A stretch of 64,000 nt of DNA from an uncultured Spirochaetia bacterium (GCA_937125225.1 CAKZLE010000002.1:1-64000); one strand, 5' to 3'. Numbered from the stretch's first letter, positions 38,105 through 47,138 are shown. Numbers and translations: made by a program. The notes: a model not told the origin generated them from the letters alone.

Positions 38105-38921
38105 CTCCACCCCTTTTATCGATCGAATTCATATTACCCATGCTATACCCACCCAGATCACATGTGACAAAACGATATCCGAACCCCTTCAAGGCCCTAT
38201 CGGTCTGTCCCATCGTATCACTAGAGAGAAATCTAACCATATCCCCGGCGGCAAGCTCGATCCTTGCGAGCTCTCCATGAGTCCGTACTCTGACGGCAGG
38301 AAACCCGAGTTCATGGAGAAACACCTCTGCAGACTCGATTCTTCTCAAGGCTTCAGGAGTCACCCTCGTATCATGAGGGATCCTCGTCAGAAGACAGGAA
38401 TAGGCTGGTTTGTCGGCAAAGGGAAGCTCCCACTCTGCACTAATCTCCCTGATCTCACTTTTCGTGAAACCAAGTTCAAGGAGAGGACTCTTCACCTTCA
38501 ACTCTCTCAAGGCCCGCATCCCAGGACGGTGATCACCAGTATCATCTGCATTCGTACCATCCATAAGGATCTCTGCACCCCAACTCTCAGCCTCTTTCTT
38601 GATCAGGTTGAAGAGTTCTCTTTTACAGAGATAACATCGATCTTCAGGATTATCGAGGATTGATTCAGGGATTGGGTATGAGAGGATATGATGTTCTACC
38701 TCTTTGATCGTTGATACATAGGCTGAAGCCTCGGCTATCTCCCAATCCGGGACATAGGGAGGATCTACTGATACTGCGAGTATCGGGGAGAGCCCCGCCC
38801 TCACAAGCGCTGTAAGTAAAAAAGAGCTGTCAACACCCCCAGAATAGGCAATAGCACATCTGTCGTAGGAGGATGCCCAGAGCTTGAGTCTATCGAGTTT
38901 ATCTAGGAGTTCAGCTCTCAT
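38094..38921 (-). CDS. larE: LarE, ATP-dependent sacrificial sulfur transferase
   Basis: A 275-residue PP-loop enzyme with SGGVDSS at 27-33 and CYLCK at 96-100. The sacrificial cysteine is Cys176 (AYSCLLTRIP), the same number as the characterised Lactobacillus plantarum LarE. It adenylates a carboxylate of the pyridinium precursor and donates the cysteine sulfur, leaving dehydroalanine. It may instead be a cluster type, but no extra cysteine trio is seen near the C-terminus. The start overlaps the larC stop by one base (TGATG). Confidence 0.95.
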   Translation of the reverse strand: MRAELLDKLDRLKLWASSYDRCAIAYSGGVDSSFLLTALVRAGLSPILAVSVDPPYVPDWEIAEASAYVSTIKEVEHHILSYPIPESILDNPEDRCYLCKRELFNLIKKEAESWGAEILMDGTNADDTGDHRPGMRALRELKVKSPLLELGFTKSEIREISAEWELPFADKPAYSCLLTRIPHDTRVTPEALRRIESAEVFLHELGFPAVRVRTHGELARIELAAGDMVRFLSSDTMGQTDRALKGFGYRFVTCDLGGYSMGNMNSIDKRGGDDE

Positions 38922-40255
38922 CAGGAGAGCTCCTCATAGAGTTTTTTTAAGGAGATCCCTGTCTCTAATGCGATCCTTCTCATATCATCAGCCTCAGGTT
39001 TCGATGAAACGACCTCACCTTCATAGGTACTACTCTTCACTCTCACCTCACCATAGGAGGTCTGCTTTACCGATATTGTTCTCTCTAACATAGTCTGTTC
39101 TACCGGATATTCTCTCACTCCTGCCGTAGAAGTCTCAGTGAATAGTATCTTATAGATCTTTTCTTTATTGGCAGTAGTACTCATGACAGACAGGAGATTC
39201 CCAGGTCTTCCTTTCTTCATGATGACTGGGGTGATATAGACCTCTTTAGCTCCGGCTGACCACAGTCTATCAGTGACATAGCTGTAGAGTTCCGGGCTCA
39301 TATCATCGATATTCGTCTCGATCATGACCACACTCTCTCTAGAATTCTCTTCGATCTCTCCAAGATAGACTCTCAACACATTGGGAATCTCTGTATCTCG
39401 TGTACCTATCCCATACCCGACGGTATCAAAGGTAAATCCGGTAGTGCTCACGAACTCATCTACGACAGATGCGAGAATGGCAGCACCTGTTGGAGTCGTC
39501 ATCTCCTTCATCACGGCTCCAGACTTCGTTGGTATACCTTTGAGTATCTCGACTGTAGCAGGCGCCGGCACAGGGATCTTACCATGGGCACACTGTACGA
39601 AGCCTCCACCAAGCTCAGGAGAAGTCGATATGATCCTATCAGGTTTGAGATAATCGATTGCTACAGCTGCAGCTATGATATCTACGATAGAATCAACAGC
39701 ACCGACTTCGTGAAAATGAACCTCATCGACCGGTTTGTTGTGAACCTTAGCCTCTGCCTCAGCGACAAAGAGGAACATCTTCAAAGAGAGTTCCTTCACA
39801 TGGTCATTGAGATGACTTGATTCTATGATATCCCTGATTACCGCAAAGTTACGATGTTCATGATCACCATGAGAATGCTCGGTATGGTGATGATGACCAT
39901 GGTCATGCCCTTCGTGTTCATGATGTTCATGATGTTCATGATGTTCATGATGTTCATGATGCTCATGGTTATGTTCATGGTTATGTTCATGGTTATGTTC
40001 ATGGTTGTGTTCATGAGTATGCTCTTCATGTTCATGGTGTTGGTGATCATGGTGCTCGGAATCAAGATGAACATGGGCTTGAGTCCCGGTTATCCCCTTT
40101 CTCATAGCGGTAGTGCACTCTAAACTCCAACCTGCCACATGAAGAGAGGAAAGAGCCTTTCTGATATGATCTTCAGGTACCCCAAGATCCACCATCGCTC
40201 CAATATGCATATCTCCACTTATCCCGGCAAAGGGATCATACATCAATACTTTCAT
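38921..40255 (-). CDS. larC: LarC, nickel-inserting cyclometallase, full length with a His-rich insert
   Basis: A 444-residue LarC in one uninterrupted frame; in L. plantarum LarC is made by a programmed frameshift of larC1/larC2. LarC uses CTP and inserts nickel into the dithio-pyridinium nucleotide. Family features: YDPFAGISGDM at the start, DEVHFHEVGAVDSIVD, VPVPAPATVEIL, ETNIDDMSPE and VIMKKGRPG. Between about residues 61 and 134 is a low-complexity run with 39 histidines, alternating with Glu, Asn and Asp, which should bind or store nickel. It overlaps the TsaA-FmdE gene by four bases (ATGA). Confidence 0.96.
   Translation of the reverse strand: MKVLMYDPFAGISGDMHIGAMVDLGVPEDHIRKALSSLHVAGWSLECTTAMRKGITGTQAHVHLDSEHHDHQHHEHEEHTHEHNHEHNHEHNHEHNHEHHEHHEHHEHHEHHEHEGHDHGHHHHTEHSHGDHEHRNFAVIRDIIESSHLNDHVKELSLKMFLFVAEAEAKVHNKPVDEVHFHEVGAVDSIVDIIAAAVAIDYLKPDRIISTSPELGGGFVQCAHGKIPVPAPATVEILKGIPTKSGAVMKEMTTPTGAAILASVVDEFVSTTGFTFDTVGYGIGTRDTEIPNVLRVYLGEIEENSRESVVMIETNIDDMSPELYSYVTDRLWSAGAKEVYITPVIMKKGRPGNLLSVMSTTANKEKIYKILFTETSTAGVREYPVEQTMLERTISVKQTSYGEVRVKSSTYEGEVVSSKPEADDMRRIALETGISLKKLYEELS
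39917..40015. repeat. In-frame DNA repeats coding the LarC His-rich stretch
   Basis: Two adjacent tandem blocks. One is a 12-base unit coding His-Glu-His-Asn about four times (residues ~81-96); the other is a 9-base unit coding His-His-Glu about five times (residues ~99-113). Both keep the larC frame. Unit identity is nearly perfect, suggesting recent slippage expansion. Confidence 0.9.
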
Positions 40256-41385
40256 CCTATTATCTCCTTATGGATCCCAGATCCATCTAATATATCATAA
40301 TCATCATTCATACAACCTCTACAGGCTGTAGGGTCTTTCTTACTCATTTTCCCTCCCATCACACTCTCTCCACAGATACGACAGATCTGTGAAGGTCGTA
40401 TCGGTGCATAGGCAGGAATAGCTATATCTACCTCTTCACAGGTGAAGATACTTGAAGGTTCTATCTCTAGGAGGGCGAAACCAGCCTCCCTGGCTACTGC
40501 TCTATATTGAGCTTTCAGCCCTTCATCCCGATTCTGTCCCACGATAACCTTCTCGAAGAGAGGATTGAATTCAGGTGCAACCTCTGCGAGGATACCCTTC
40601 ACTTCCGGCTTGAGGAGAAGTCTTACCCCCTTCCCATCTCTTTTCGTGAAGGTAACAGCACTCTTCCCATACTCTTTGAGGATCAGCCCATTATTCCCGA
40701 GAGTGGCCCCACTCACATACTGGATACCATCAGCGAAACAACTGTTGATCTCAATGATCGCCAGGAGTTCTTCCAATCCACCATCCCGATGAAAGACATC
40801 AAGAGTCTGACCAGATCGTTGTGCAAGTCTTTCCAGACCGAATACGGAAGCTATGACCCCATAGGCCAAACCTGGACAGAAATGGCCATGGAGAGCACCA
40901 CTGTCTAGAAGGAGTCTCTTCTTATCATTGCTTTTGAGGGCCTGAAGGATCGAGGCTCGCGGATTATCCTTGAAGAACTCATCTTGATAGTCAGCATCGA
41001 CGATCTGGTCCTGGGCTGCGATCCAAGGCTTGATATCGATCAAGGGAGTCCCATCAAGGGCATCTAGACCTGTGACCGTCAATCGATTACCTTCGATCTT
41101 GAGTAACTTCACCGTAGTAGTACCGATCGTACTCGGTCTATTGGGAGTCCTGCAGGCAAACACACCTCGCTCCCCACGATAGTACCACTCATTGATCAGT
41201 GAGTAAGAATTGCTCTTATGGAAGTGAAAGAGTACCTGCAGATACATTCGTTCCTCTATCCCGAGCAGTCCCTCTACGAACTGCTCATCAAGAATGAGGA
41301 TACTTTCCTCACGTTTCATCTCGAAGGGGTCAGCCTTCTCGGTATATTTACTCTTTATCGTTCCGATAGTGGGTATGCTTATCAT
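40252..41385 (-). CDS. TsaA/TrmO-like domain fused to an FmdE domain with a zinc ribbon
   Basis: A 377-residue fusion. Residues ~1-135 are a TsaA (TrmO/VirR) SAM-dependent methyltransferase-like domain, with GVFACRTPNRPSTIGTTTVK and GLDALDGTPLIDIKPW. Residues ~155-310 are an FmdE domain, with LHGHFCPGLAYG (166-170 core), Cys216 and GATLGNNGLILKEYGKSA. Residues ~331-360 are a zinc ribbon with Cys335, 338, 355 and 358. Neither domain has a known role in NPN synthesis. It sits between the ABC ATPase and larC with four-base overlaps on both sides, so a role in metal handling or cofactor modification is inferred from context. Confidence 0.9.
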   Translation of the reverse strand: MISIPTIGTIKSKYTEKADPFEMKREESILILDEQFVEGLLGIEERMYLQVLFHFHKSNSYSLINEWYYRGERGVFACRTPNRPSTIGTTTVKLLKIEGNRLTVTGLDALDGTPLIDIKPWIAAQDQIVDADYQDEFFKDNPRASILQALKSNDKKRLLLDSGALHGHFCPGLAYGVIASVFGLERLAQRSGQTLDVFHRDGGLEELLAIIEINSCFADGIQYVSGATLGNNGLILKEYGKSAVTFTKRDGKGVRLLLKPEVKGILAEVAPEFNPLFEKVIVGQNRDEGLKAQYRAVAREAGFALLEIEPSSIFTCEEVDIAIPAYAPIRPSQICRICGESVMGGKMSKKDPTACRGCMNDDYDILDGSGIHKEIIG

Positions 41386-42155
41386 AGGGAAAAACGCTCC
41401 TCGTGTTTTGGTATGATGGTAGGGATACTATCCTTCCAGTGGATATCTACAGGGATATCATAGATATCCCCTATGAGCTCACTCGTAATAGCAGATCTAT
41501 CTATGGTGGTGATGACCTTTCCTGCCTTCATGAAGATATACTCATCTGCGAACCTGCAGGCAGTATTGAGATCATGAATAGTCAAGAGGATCTTCGTCCC
41601 CTCAGTCTGTGCGATATCCTTGAGCAGGATGAGTATCTCTAACTGGTTCTTTATATCAAGTGCGGCAGTAGGTTCATCAAGGATCATGATGGGAGTCTGC
41701 TGCACAAGGGCTCGGGCTATTGCAACCTTCTGCAACTCCCCACCACTGAGTTGGTAAAGAGGTTGTAGAGACTGTTCTTCCAAAGAGAGTCTCTCTATAG
41801 TCGCCAATGTGATGTCGATATCTGATTGAGAAGCTCTGAAACCCATATGGGGGATCCTGCCGAAGAGGACCGCATCAAATACACTAATATAACAGGTATG
41901 AGCTCTCTGAGGTACATAGGAGATCATCTTGGCGATCTCTTTCTGTGATAATGAGGACAAGGGACGTCCCATGATTGTGATTGATCCCCTCTGTGGGTCA
42001 ACGATCCTATTGATCGAACGAAGCAACGTCGTCTTTCCCGATCCATTAGGTCCGAGTATCGCTGTGACTCCACTCTTCTTCGCCTGAAAGCCGAGATCCT
42101 TTAGAATATGTTTATCTCCGAAAGAGACTGAGAGATTCTCTACGGTAATACTCAT
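41382..42155 (-). CDS. ABC transporter ATPase, FecE/BtuD type
   Basis: A 257-residue ATPase: Walker A LGPNGSGKTTL, Q-loop YVPQRAH, signature LSGGELQKVAIARAL, Walker B MILDEPTAALD, and H-loop TIHDL. It powers the permease encoded just upstream. ATG 42155 shares one base with the permease stop; a TTG one codon earlier is possible. The family imports siderophores, haem, cobalamin or chelated metals; nickel is inferred from the neighbouring lar genes. Confidence 0.94.
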   Translation of the reverse strand: MSITVENLSVSFGDKHILKDLGFQAKKSGVTAILGPNGSGKTTLLRSINRIVDPQRGSITIMGRPLSSLSQKEIAKMISYVPQRAHTCYISVFDAVLFGRIPHMGFRASQSDIDITLATIERLSLEEQSLQPLYQLSGGELQKVAIARALVQQTPIMILDEPTAALDIKNQLEILILLKDIAQTEGTKILLTIHDLNTACRFADEYIFMKAGKVITTIDRSAITSELIGDIYDIPVDIHWKDSIPTIIPKHEERFSL

Positions 42156-43216
42156 CAATGATACCCTTTGATTAACAGATAGATGAAAAGAGGAGCCCCG
42201 ATGAAGGCAGTGATGATCGCAACCGGCAGGACCCTCGGCATGAGGACAGTCCGGGCAATAAGATCCGAAACCATCAGGAGTATGCTACCGGTAAGACACG
42301 AGGAGATTAGAAAGAACCTATGGTCTTCACCGGTCAGTCTTCTTGCCATATGAGGCGCTGCAAGACCTACGAAACCAATCACACCGACAGTAGCAGTGAT
42401 CACTGCGGTAAGTAGTGAGGCGATCCCCATAGAGACGGCTCTGAGTCTCCCAATCGAAACACCAAGTCCTGCGGCCGTCTCTGAACCAAGAGCTATAGCA
42501 TTATACTTCCAGCTCTGTGAGAGGAGACCAATAGTACAAGCCACAGATATGATACTCAAGAAAAGGAGCTCATTCCAAGTCACCCGTCCAACATCACCAA
42601 AGGTCCAGAAGACAATCGCAGATAGCTGAACGTCATCAGCGAAATATTGAAGGAACATCGTCCCTGCAGTGAATAGCGAGCCGAGGGTAACTCCCACGAG
42701 TACCATAACCTGTGGGGTGACCGTTCGTAATCGACTGATACGAATCAGGATCGCAGAGGCTCCCATTGATAGGGTGAAGGCAAATAGAGCTGTTCGGTAA
42801 GGTGCAAGGATCTCTATGATGTGATCACTTGATACCAGAACAGAAGAGCTACTGAAGAACATGACTGATAAGGCTGCACCAAAAGCAGCCGCATGAGAGA
42901 TTCCTAGAGTATAGGGAGATCCGAGTGGATTCTGTAATATCGTCTGCATCACCGCACCAGCGAGAGCAAGAGCTCCACCGGTCACTAGGGCACTCAAGAC
43001 TTGCGGTAACCGTATATTGAGGATGATCGATCTATTCGTACTGCTACTTGCCGAGGAAAACAGAACAGAGAGTATCTCACGCAGAGAGAGGGTCACCGAA
43101 CCTAGAGAGATTGAAAGGAGAATGAGGATAGGAATCAATATGAGTTCGACTGCTATCACTAGCCTCTTCTTTCTCAAATAACTCTCATAGGAGTTCATCA
43201 CAGTTGAACTGTTCAT
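42155..43216 (-). CDS. ABC transporter permease, FecCD/BtuC type
   Basis: A 353-residue permease with about ten helices. Signatures: LRLPQVLSALVTGGALALAGAVMQTILQNPLGSPYTLGISHAAAFGAA in outline, and GFVGLAAPHMARRLTGEDHR near the C-terminus, where it contacts the ATPase. It overlaps the binding-protein gene by four bases (ATGA). Start Met1 is supported by that coupling; Met7 is an alternative. Confidence 0.94.
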   Translation of the reverse strand: MNSSTVMNSYESYLRKKRLVIAVELILIPILILLSISLGSVTLSLREILSVLFSSASSSTNRSIILNIRLPQVLSALVTGGALALAGAVMQTILQNPLGSPYTLGISHAAAFGAALSVMFFSSSSVLVSSDHIIEILAPYRTALFAFTLSMGASAILIRISRLRTVTPQVMVLVGVTLGSLFTAGTMFLQYFADDVQLSAIVFWTFGDVGRVTWNELLFLSIISVACTIGLLSQSWKYNAIALGSETAAGLGVSIGRLRAVSMGIASLLTAVITATVGVIGFVGLAAPHMARRLTGEDHRFFLISSCLTGSILLMVSDLIARTVLMPRVLPVAIITAFIGAPLFIYLLIKGYH

Positions 43217-44331
43217 AGCGGTAGCCTCTCGAAGGCAAGATCCCTACAGGCTTCATTCACTAGGGAGAATACTTTTTCACCAAGGAGAAACTCATAGATC
43301 TCATCAGCCTTCAATTCAGGATCAATACCTGAGAAGTTCTCCTCATGCACGATCGTCCCAATATAATAGGCATCTGCAAGGATAGAGCCAAAATTCTGTG
43401 TATACAGATTATAGGGGAGTACCCCGTAGACTCTACCGTCATGGACTGCCTGCAGATGCTGATAGTATTCCCTATGTTGTAATTCATAGATACTGTTAGA
43501 TTCATCCCCTGACAGGATGCTCGAGATATCGATAAAGATGATCTCTGGATCCCAAGAGAGAATCTGCTCTTTGGAGATATCGATCTGTCTCGTTGTCTTA
43601 GCAGCTTCGAGGACGGCATTGGTCTTGGTGAAAACGAATGGAGGATACTGTTGTTCTGTTGAGGTGATTCCTCTTGTCCCCTTATAGGCGATACCACCTA
43701 TATAACTACTTGGAGAGCCTGCTGAACCAGAACTGAGCACTTCAAGCTCAGCTAACGTCTTGTCAAAGAAGGCTATGACCTCTTCTGCCCGATCACTGAC
43801 ACCTAGTATCCTACCCATGAGCCGTAGAGAACCATAGAGATCCTCTCTTCCAGAAAGAAGATCCCCATAGGCCAGGGTGACTACCGGGATCCCGGTCCTA
43901 TCCATCAATTCCTGTCCATCATATCCAGACTCGGGGAAGGTTTTGAAGATCACCTGGGGTCTTTTCTCCAGACTCAGGATCAGTTCAGGATTATCTTTTC
44001 CTCGGAACTCTCCGAAGATCGGTAGCTCTTTTAGTTCTGGGTGTGCGAGTATATAGGGTCTCGCTGCGAACATCTCCCTACCCGATTCGATGTCATCAAC
44101 TGCGATGACCCTATCGGTCACCTGTAGATAGGTCGCCAACCGCAGAGCTCCTGGACCAGAACAGATGATCGAATTCACATCCTCAGGAAGAGGAACTTCA
44201 CGTCCGTAGGAGTCAACGATCGAAATCAGATTCTCATCTCTGATCTCAAAGGTCCCTATAGAGGTTATAGGTATGGTACTCACTGTTAAAATCATGAAAG
44301 AAATCAACAGAATCTTAGTTTTAATTCTCAT
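43213..44331 (-). CDS. Periplasmic metal-chelate binding protein (FecB/BtuF-like)
   Basis: A 372-residue exported protein, with a signal peptide at ~1-26 (hydrophobic ILLISFMILTVSTIPI, no lipobox). The Peripla_BP_2 fold follows, with VDSYGREVPLPEDV at its start and a long connecting helix near 175-200. It captures the substrate for the FecCD-type permease. It is the first gene of the operon reaching larB, divergent from the DeoR-family regulator. GGTGAG lies just before the ATG. Confidence 0.9.
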   Translation of the reverse strand: MRIKTKILLISFMILTVSTIPITSIGTFEIRDENLISIVDSYGREVPLPEDVNSIICSGPGALRLATYLQVTDRVIAVDDIESGREMFAARPYILAHPELKELPIFGEFRGKDNPELILSLEKRPQVIFKTFPESGYDGQELMDRTGIPVVTLAYGDLLSGREDLYGSLRLMGRILGVSDRAEEVIAFFDKTLAELEVLSSGSAGSPSSYIGGIAYKGTRGITSTEQQYPPFVFTKTNAVLEAAKTTRQIDISKEQILSWDPEIIFIDISSILSGDESNSIYELQHREYYQHLQAVHDGRVYGVLPYNLYTQNFGSILADAYYIGTIVHEENFSGIDPELKADEIYEFLLGEKVFSLVNEACRDLAFERLPL

Positions 44332-44425
44332 ATCTCACCATATTATCACCACATCTCACTTTTTACAACCCTGTTTCACCATTCGACCCTTTTCAAATCA
44401 GAAGATCCCCTATATACTAAGAGAC

Positions 44426-45199
44426 ATGGAAAATCAGGATAAACTATTACAACCAGAACGGTTAGCACGAATTCTTTCTCTTCTTGAAGATCGAGGTACG
44501 ATAAAAGTATCTGATCTGAGTATCCTCTGTAATGTCTCTGAAAACACTATTCGACGAGACCTCATCGAACTTGAGGAATCAGGGAACTGCTCAAGAAGTA
44601 AAGGCGCTGCGACCTCCACTAAGAGAAGTCAGGAGCTTACCCCCTTTTCAAGAAGAATTTCTGATCATCACAAGAAGAAACGGTTGATAGCAAAGAAGGC
44701 CGCTAGAATGGTTACTAGTGGTGCTACGATCATCCTCGATTCCGGGACCACTGCAGTAGAACTTGCACAGGAGATCTCTCAGATGAGCCATATAACGGTC
44801 ATCACCCCCTCTCTTGAGGCGGCGCAGATCCTATCAGGCCTACCGAACATCACCCTGATACTCCCTGGGGGGATTGTGAATCCCTCTTCACGGTCTTTGA
44901 CCGGACAACCGGCAGAGCAATTCTTCAGTTCTATCAATGCCGATATTCTCTTCCTTGCAGTGAAGGCCCTCTCTATCGAAACAGGGCTTAGTGACCATAC
45001 GATCATCGAAGCCTCCGTAAAACAGGAGATGATCCGGTCAGCTGAGAGAGTCGTCGTATTAGCTGACAGCTCTAAACTTGACAAGAAAGCTTTGAGTAGG
45101 ATCGCTCCTATCACTGTGGTTGATACGCTCATCACAGATGAGTTATCAGACTCAGACTTTTTGCATAAACTTCGAGCACAAGGCATCACCGTCTACTAA
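44426..45199 (+). CDS. DeoR-family transcriptional regulator
   Basis: A 257-residue regulator. The N-terminal winged helix (~7-60) has the DeoR signature VSENTIRRDLIELEESG, followed by a DeoRC sensor domain with ATIILDSGTTAVELAQEI, LPGGIVN and ADSSKLDKKALSRIAP. DeoRC domains bind sugar phosphates. ATG 44426 fits the family; a longer frame from 44273 overlaps the divergent gene. TATACT sits eight bases before the ATG, so the leader would be very short. It is divergent, with a 94-base gap, from the metal/lar operon, which it may control. Confidence 0.9.
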   Translation: MENQDKLLQPERLARILSLLEDRGTIKVSDLSILCNVSENTIRRDLIELEESGNCSRSKGAATSTKRSQELTPFSRRISDHHKKKRLIAKKAARMVTSGATIILDSGTTAVELAQEISQMSHITVITPSLEAAQILSGLPNITLILPGGIVNPSSRSLTGQPAEQFFSSINADILFLAVKALSIETGLSDHTIIEASVKQEMIRSAERVVVLADSSKLDKKALSRIAPITVVDTLITDELSDSDFLHKLRAQGITVY

Positions 45200-45222
45200 A
45201 CGATAAAATCACAACCTCTACT

Positions 45223-45252
45223 ATGTCACTCACCCTACCTGCATGATATAAT
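45223..45252 (+). promoter_or_regulatory. Promoter for the gene at 45317
   Basis: A perfect TATAAT (45247-45252) lies 18 bases after ATGTCA (45223-45228). It is placed between the DeoR-family gene and the next coding region. Confidence 0.6.
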
Positions 45253-45316
45253 CACTTAGAGGGGAATCCCTTACGTATTCCCTTTGAGAGAAACTGAGGG
45301 ATTCAGGAGGACCACT

Positions 45317-46168
45317 ATGGGATCAGTTGATACGATGGCCGGATGGCCGATTCTCTTGACGAAGACGATGAAGAGTCCTGAACCCTGGGTAGAGGATTCA
45401 GTGAAAGGGCTCTCCTATCATCACCTTGTGTTCTTTCCATCTCAACAATATAGCCTATTCACTAGACGATCTGTTATTCTTGCACTTACAGATGATGGGA
45501 TCATCTATGCAGACAAGGCGAGAACAGTGGTAATAGCCTTCAAAGACATCAACACCTGCAAGCATCTGAATATCCTCCTTCAAGGAAGATTGATGATCGT
45601 CACAGAAGATCATGTCTACAAGGTAGATTACAATCTCACCATGGATTCTCTTGTCATCCCCTATATCGAGGCATACAGAGAATTCCTGCGAGAGAATATC
45701 TCTAAGTTCAAGATCGATGTCGGTTTGACGAAGGTCCTACTCGAAGGAGAGGGCTCGACAAGAGATATGCTCTATCATGAGAACCTGAAGATGTATAACT
45801 ATCTCAAACAGCTTCTACCAGATGAGGATGAGAAAGAATTGATCTATTATCAGAAGAGCACTGAACAGGTAGGGCTGAAGTCTCATTTCCAGTCAAGACA
45901 TTACTATACCCCCTATCTTATCATCAAGACCGAGAGGGAGTTGATCCTCTATAATGAAGAGACTCATGTCTCGAAGAATCCTTCCGATTATGGGATACAG
46001 ATGAATCATATCGCCTGGGATGACACGATCAGGTTCTCTCTTGAAGATCACCACATGAATGGAGTTCTGAGGATCTTGAGAGGGTCTAGGACCCTCTTCA
46101 AGCTGCATGTCCCCCAGGAATCCCTAAAACTGGCATCTCAATTCTGTTTTATCTTGAATAGAAGCTGA
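45317..46168 (+). CDS. Cytoplasmic protein of unknown function
   Basis: Unrecognised, 283 residues, no signal or membrane segment. Two stretches, ~45-110 (VILALTDDGIIYADKARTVVIAFKDI...) and ~210-283 (ELILYNEETHVSK...ILRGSRTLFKLHV), have the strand-rich look of PH-like or GRAM-like domains, linked by a helical, charged middle. The start is ATG 45317, six bases after AGGAGG; the frame is open to 45284. It has its own promoter. It converges with the AraC-family gene, four bases away. Confidence 0.75.
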   Translation: MGSVDTMAGWPILLTKTMKSPEPWVEDSVKGLSYHHLVFFPSQQYSLFTRRSVILALTDDGIIYADKARTVVIAFKDINTCKHLNILLQGRLMIVTEDHVYKVDYNLTMDSLVIPYIEAYREFLRENISKFKIDVGLTKVLLEGEGSTRDMLYHENLKMYNYLKQLLPDEDEKELIYYQKSTEQVGLKSHFQSRHYYTPYLIIKTERELILYNEETHVSKNPSDYGIQMNHIAWDDTIRFSLEDHHMNGVLRILRGSRTLFKLHVPQESLKLASQFCFILNRS

Positions 46169-46172
46169 GAGA

Positions 46173-47138
46173 TTATCTCATTGGTTTTACCGGAACATAG
46201 ATATCGACGAGGAACTTGCCTTGAGGATGTGATTTTGCATCATTCAGATACAACTCGAAAGGCACCCCGTCAGCAGGCTCATAGCCACTCTGAGAGAGCC
46301 ATGTCCCACAGAGAAAACTCCAAGCCTCAGCGAACTCATCAGCCCCTACTTCGAAGTGACCGATTGCATAGAGTCCACCAGGGATACTCATTTTCCCAAT
46401 CTCACCAGATACTTCTGTCTCAGGGGGAACCGTGATACAGACACTCGTCCTCAGTTTTGATTCTTCGGTCATACCCGGATCATCATGATAGATACAGAGC
46501 ATCTTCGTCTCAGGGAAGTTGATCAAGCCTCTTGCCCCTCCCCAGGTGAAGATCTTACTGAACAATCTGCCGAACAGTTCCGAATCTCCTGCATACGGTC
46601 CAACATGTCTGACATATGCTACGTTCATCTCCTCTACCCTAACTACCTCTACCTTGATATGCTTCGTCTCCATCTCATACCTCCAAACTGTATGTGAATT
46701 ATGATATTCAGTATACATGCGAATCGCTTCGATCTCTTCTCTCCACTTGCTCTCTCTTGGTCTCAGGTTGCTATAGACTTGTCCTAAATTGCTTTTGGTA
46801 TCATAGAGTCTTCTAAACTCTGAGGCAGACATACCAAAGTGAAGTTTGAAGCATTTAGCGAATGAAGAGGGGGTAGAGAAACCCACCGAAAGTGCAACCT
46901 CAGTGACCGGTTCATCAACGTTGGAGACTAGTAGAGCCGCCGCCTTCTGCATCCTGAGACGTTGTATGAATTGAAAGAGAGTCTCATTCATCATGGCTGA
47001 GAAAATTCTATTGAAATGGTACTTTGAGAAGCAGGAGACAGCAGAGAGTTCCTCCAAGGTGAGATCCTCAGATATATGACTCTCTATATGATCGAGGACT
47101 CGATTGATCCTTACCGTATACTGATTCTCCGCTTTCAT
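46173..47138 (-). CDS. AraC-family regulator with a GyrI-like effector domain
   Basis: A 321-residue regulator. The AraC DNA-binding pair of helix-turn-helices is N-terminal (~8-108, with SKYHFNRIFSAMM and VALSVGFSTPSSFAKCFK). The C-terminal GyrI/SbmC/Rob-like ligand domain (~155-320) has YVRHVGPYAGDSELFGRL, GGLYAIGHFEVG and FELYLND. This architecture usually senses hydrophobic cations or drugs. It lies 12 bases after the toroid-fold gene on the same strand and is probably coexpressed with it. Confidence 0.93.
   Translation of the reverse strand: MKAENQYTVRINRVLDHIESHISEDLTLEELSAVSCFSKYHFNRIFSAMMNETLFQFIQRLRMQKAAALLVSNVDEPVTEVALSVGFSTPSSFAKCFKLHFGMSASEFRRLYDTKSNLGQVYSNLRPRESKWREEIEAIRMYTEYHNSHTVWRYEMETKHIKVEVVRVEEMNVAYVRHVGPYAGDSELFGRLFSKIFTWGGARGLINFPETKMLCIYHDDPGMTEESKLRTSVCITVPPETEVSGEIGKMSIPGGLYAIGHFEVGADEFAEAWSFLCGTWLSQSGYEPADGVPFELYLNDAKSHPQGKFLVDIYVPVKPMR

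Noticed and set aside
39838-40123. Met/Phe-rich and Thr/Asn-rich open frames, and CRISPR-like short direct repeats
   Set aside because: They are other-frame readings of the His-coding tandem units in larC. The repeats are contiguous 9- and 12-bp units without spacers, so this is not a CRISPR array.
38921-40255. Programmed frameshift in larC as in L. plantarum
   Set aside because: The whole protein, including N- and C-terminal LarC motifs, reads in one frame.
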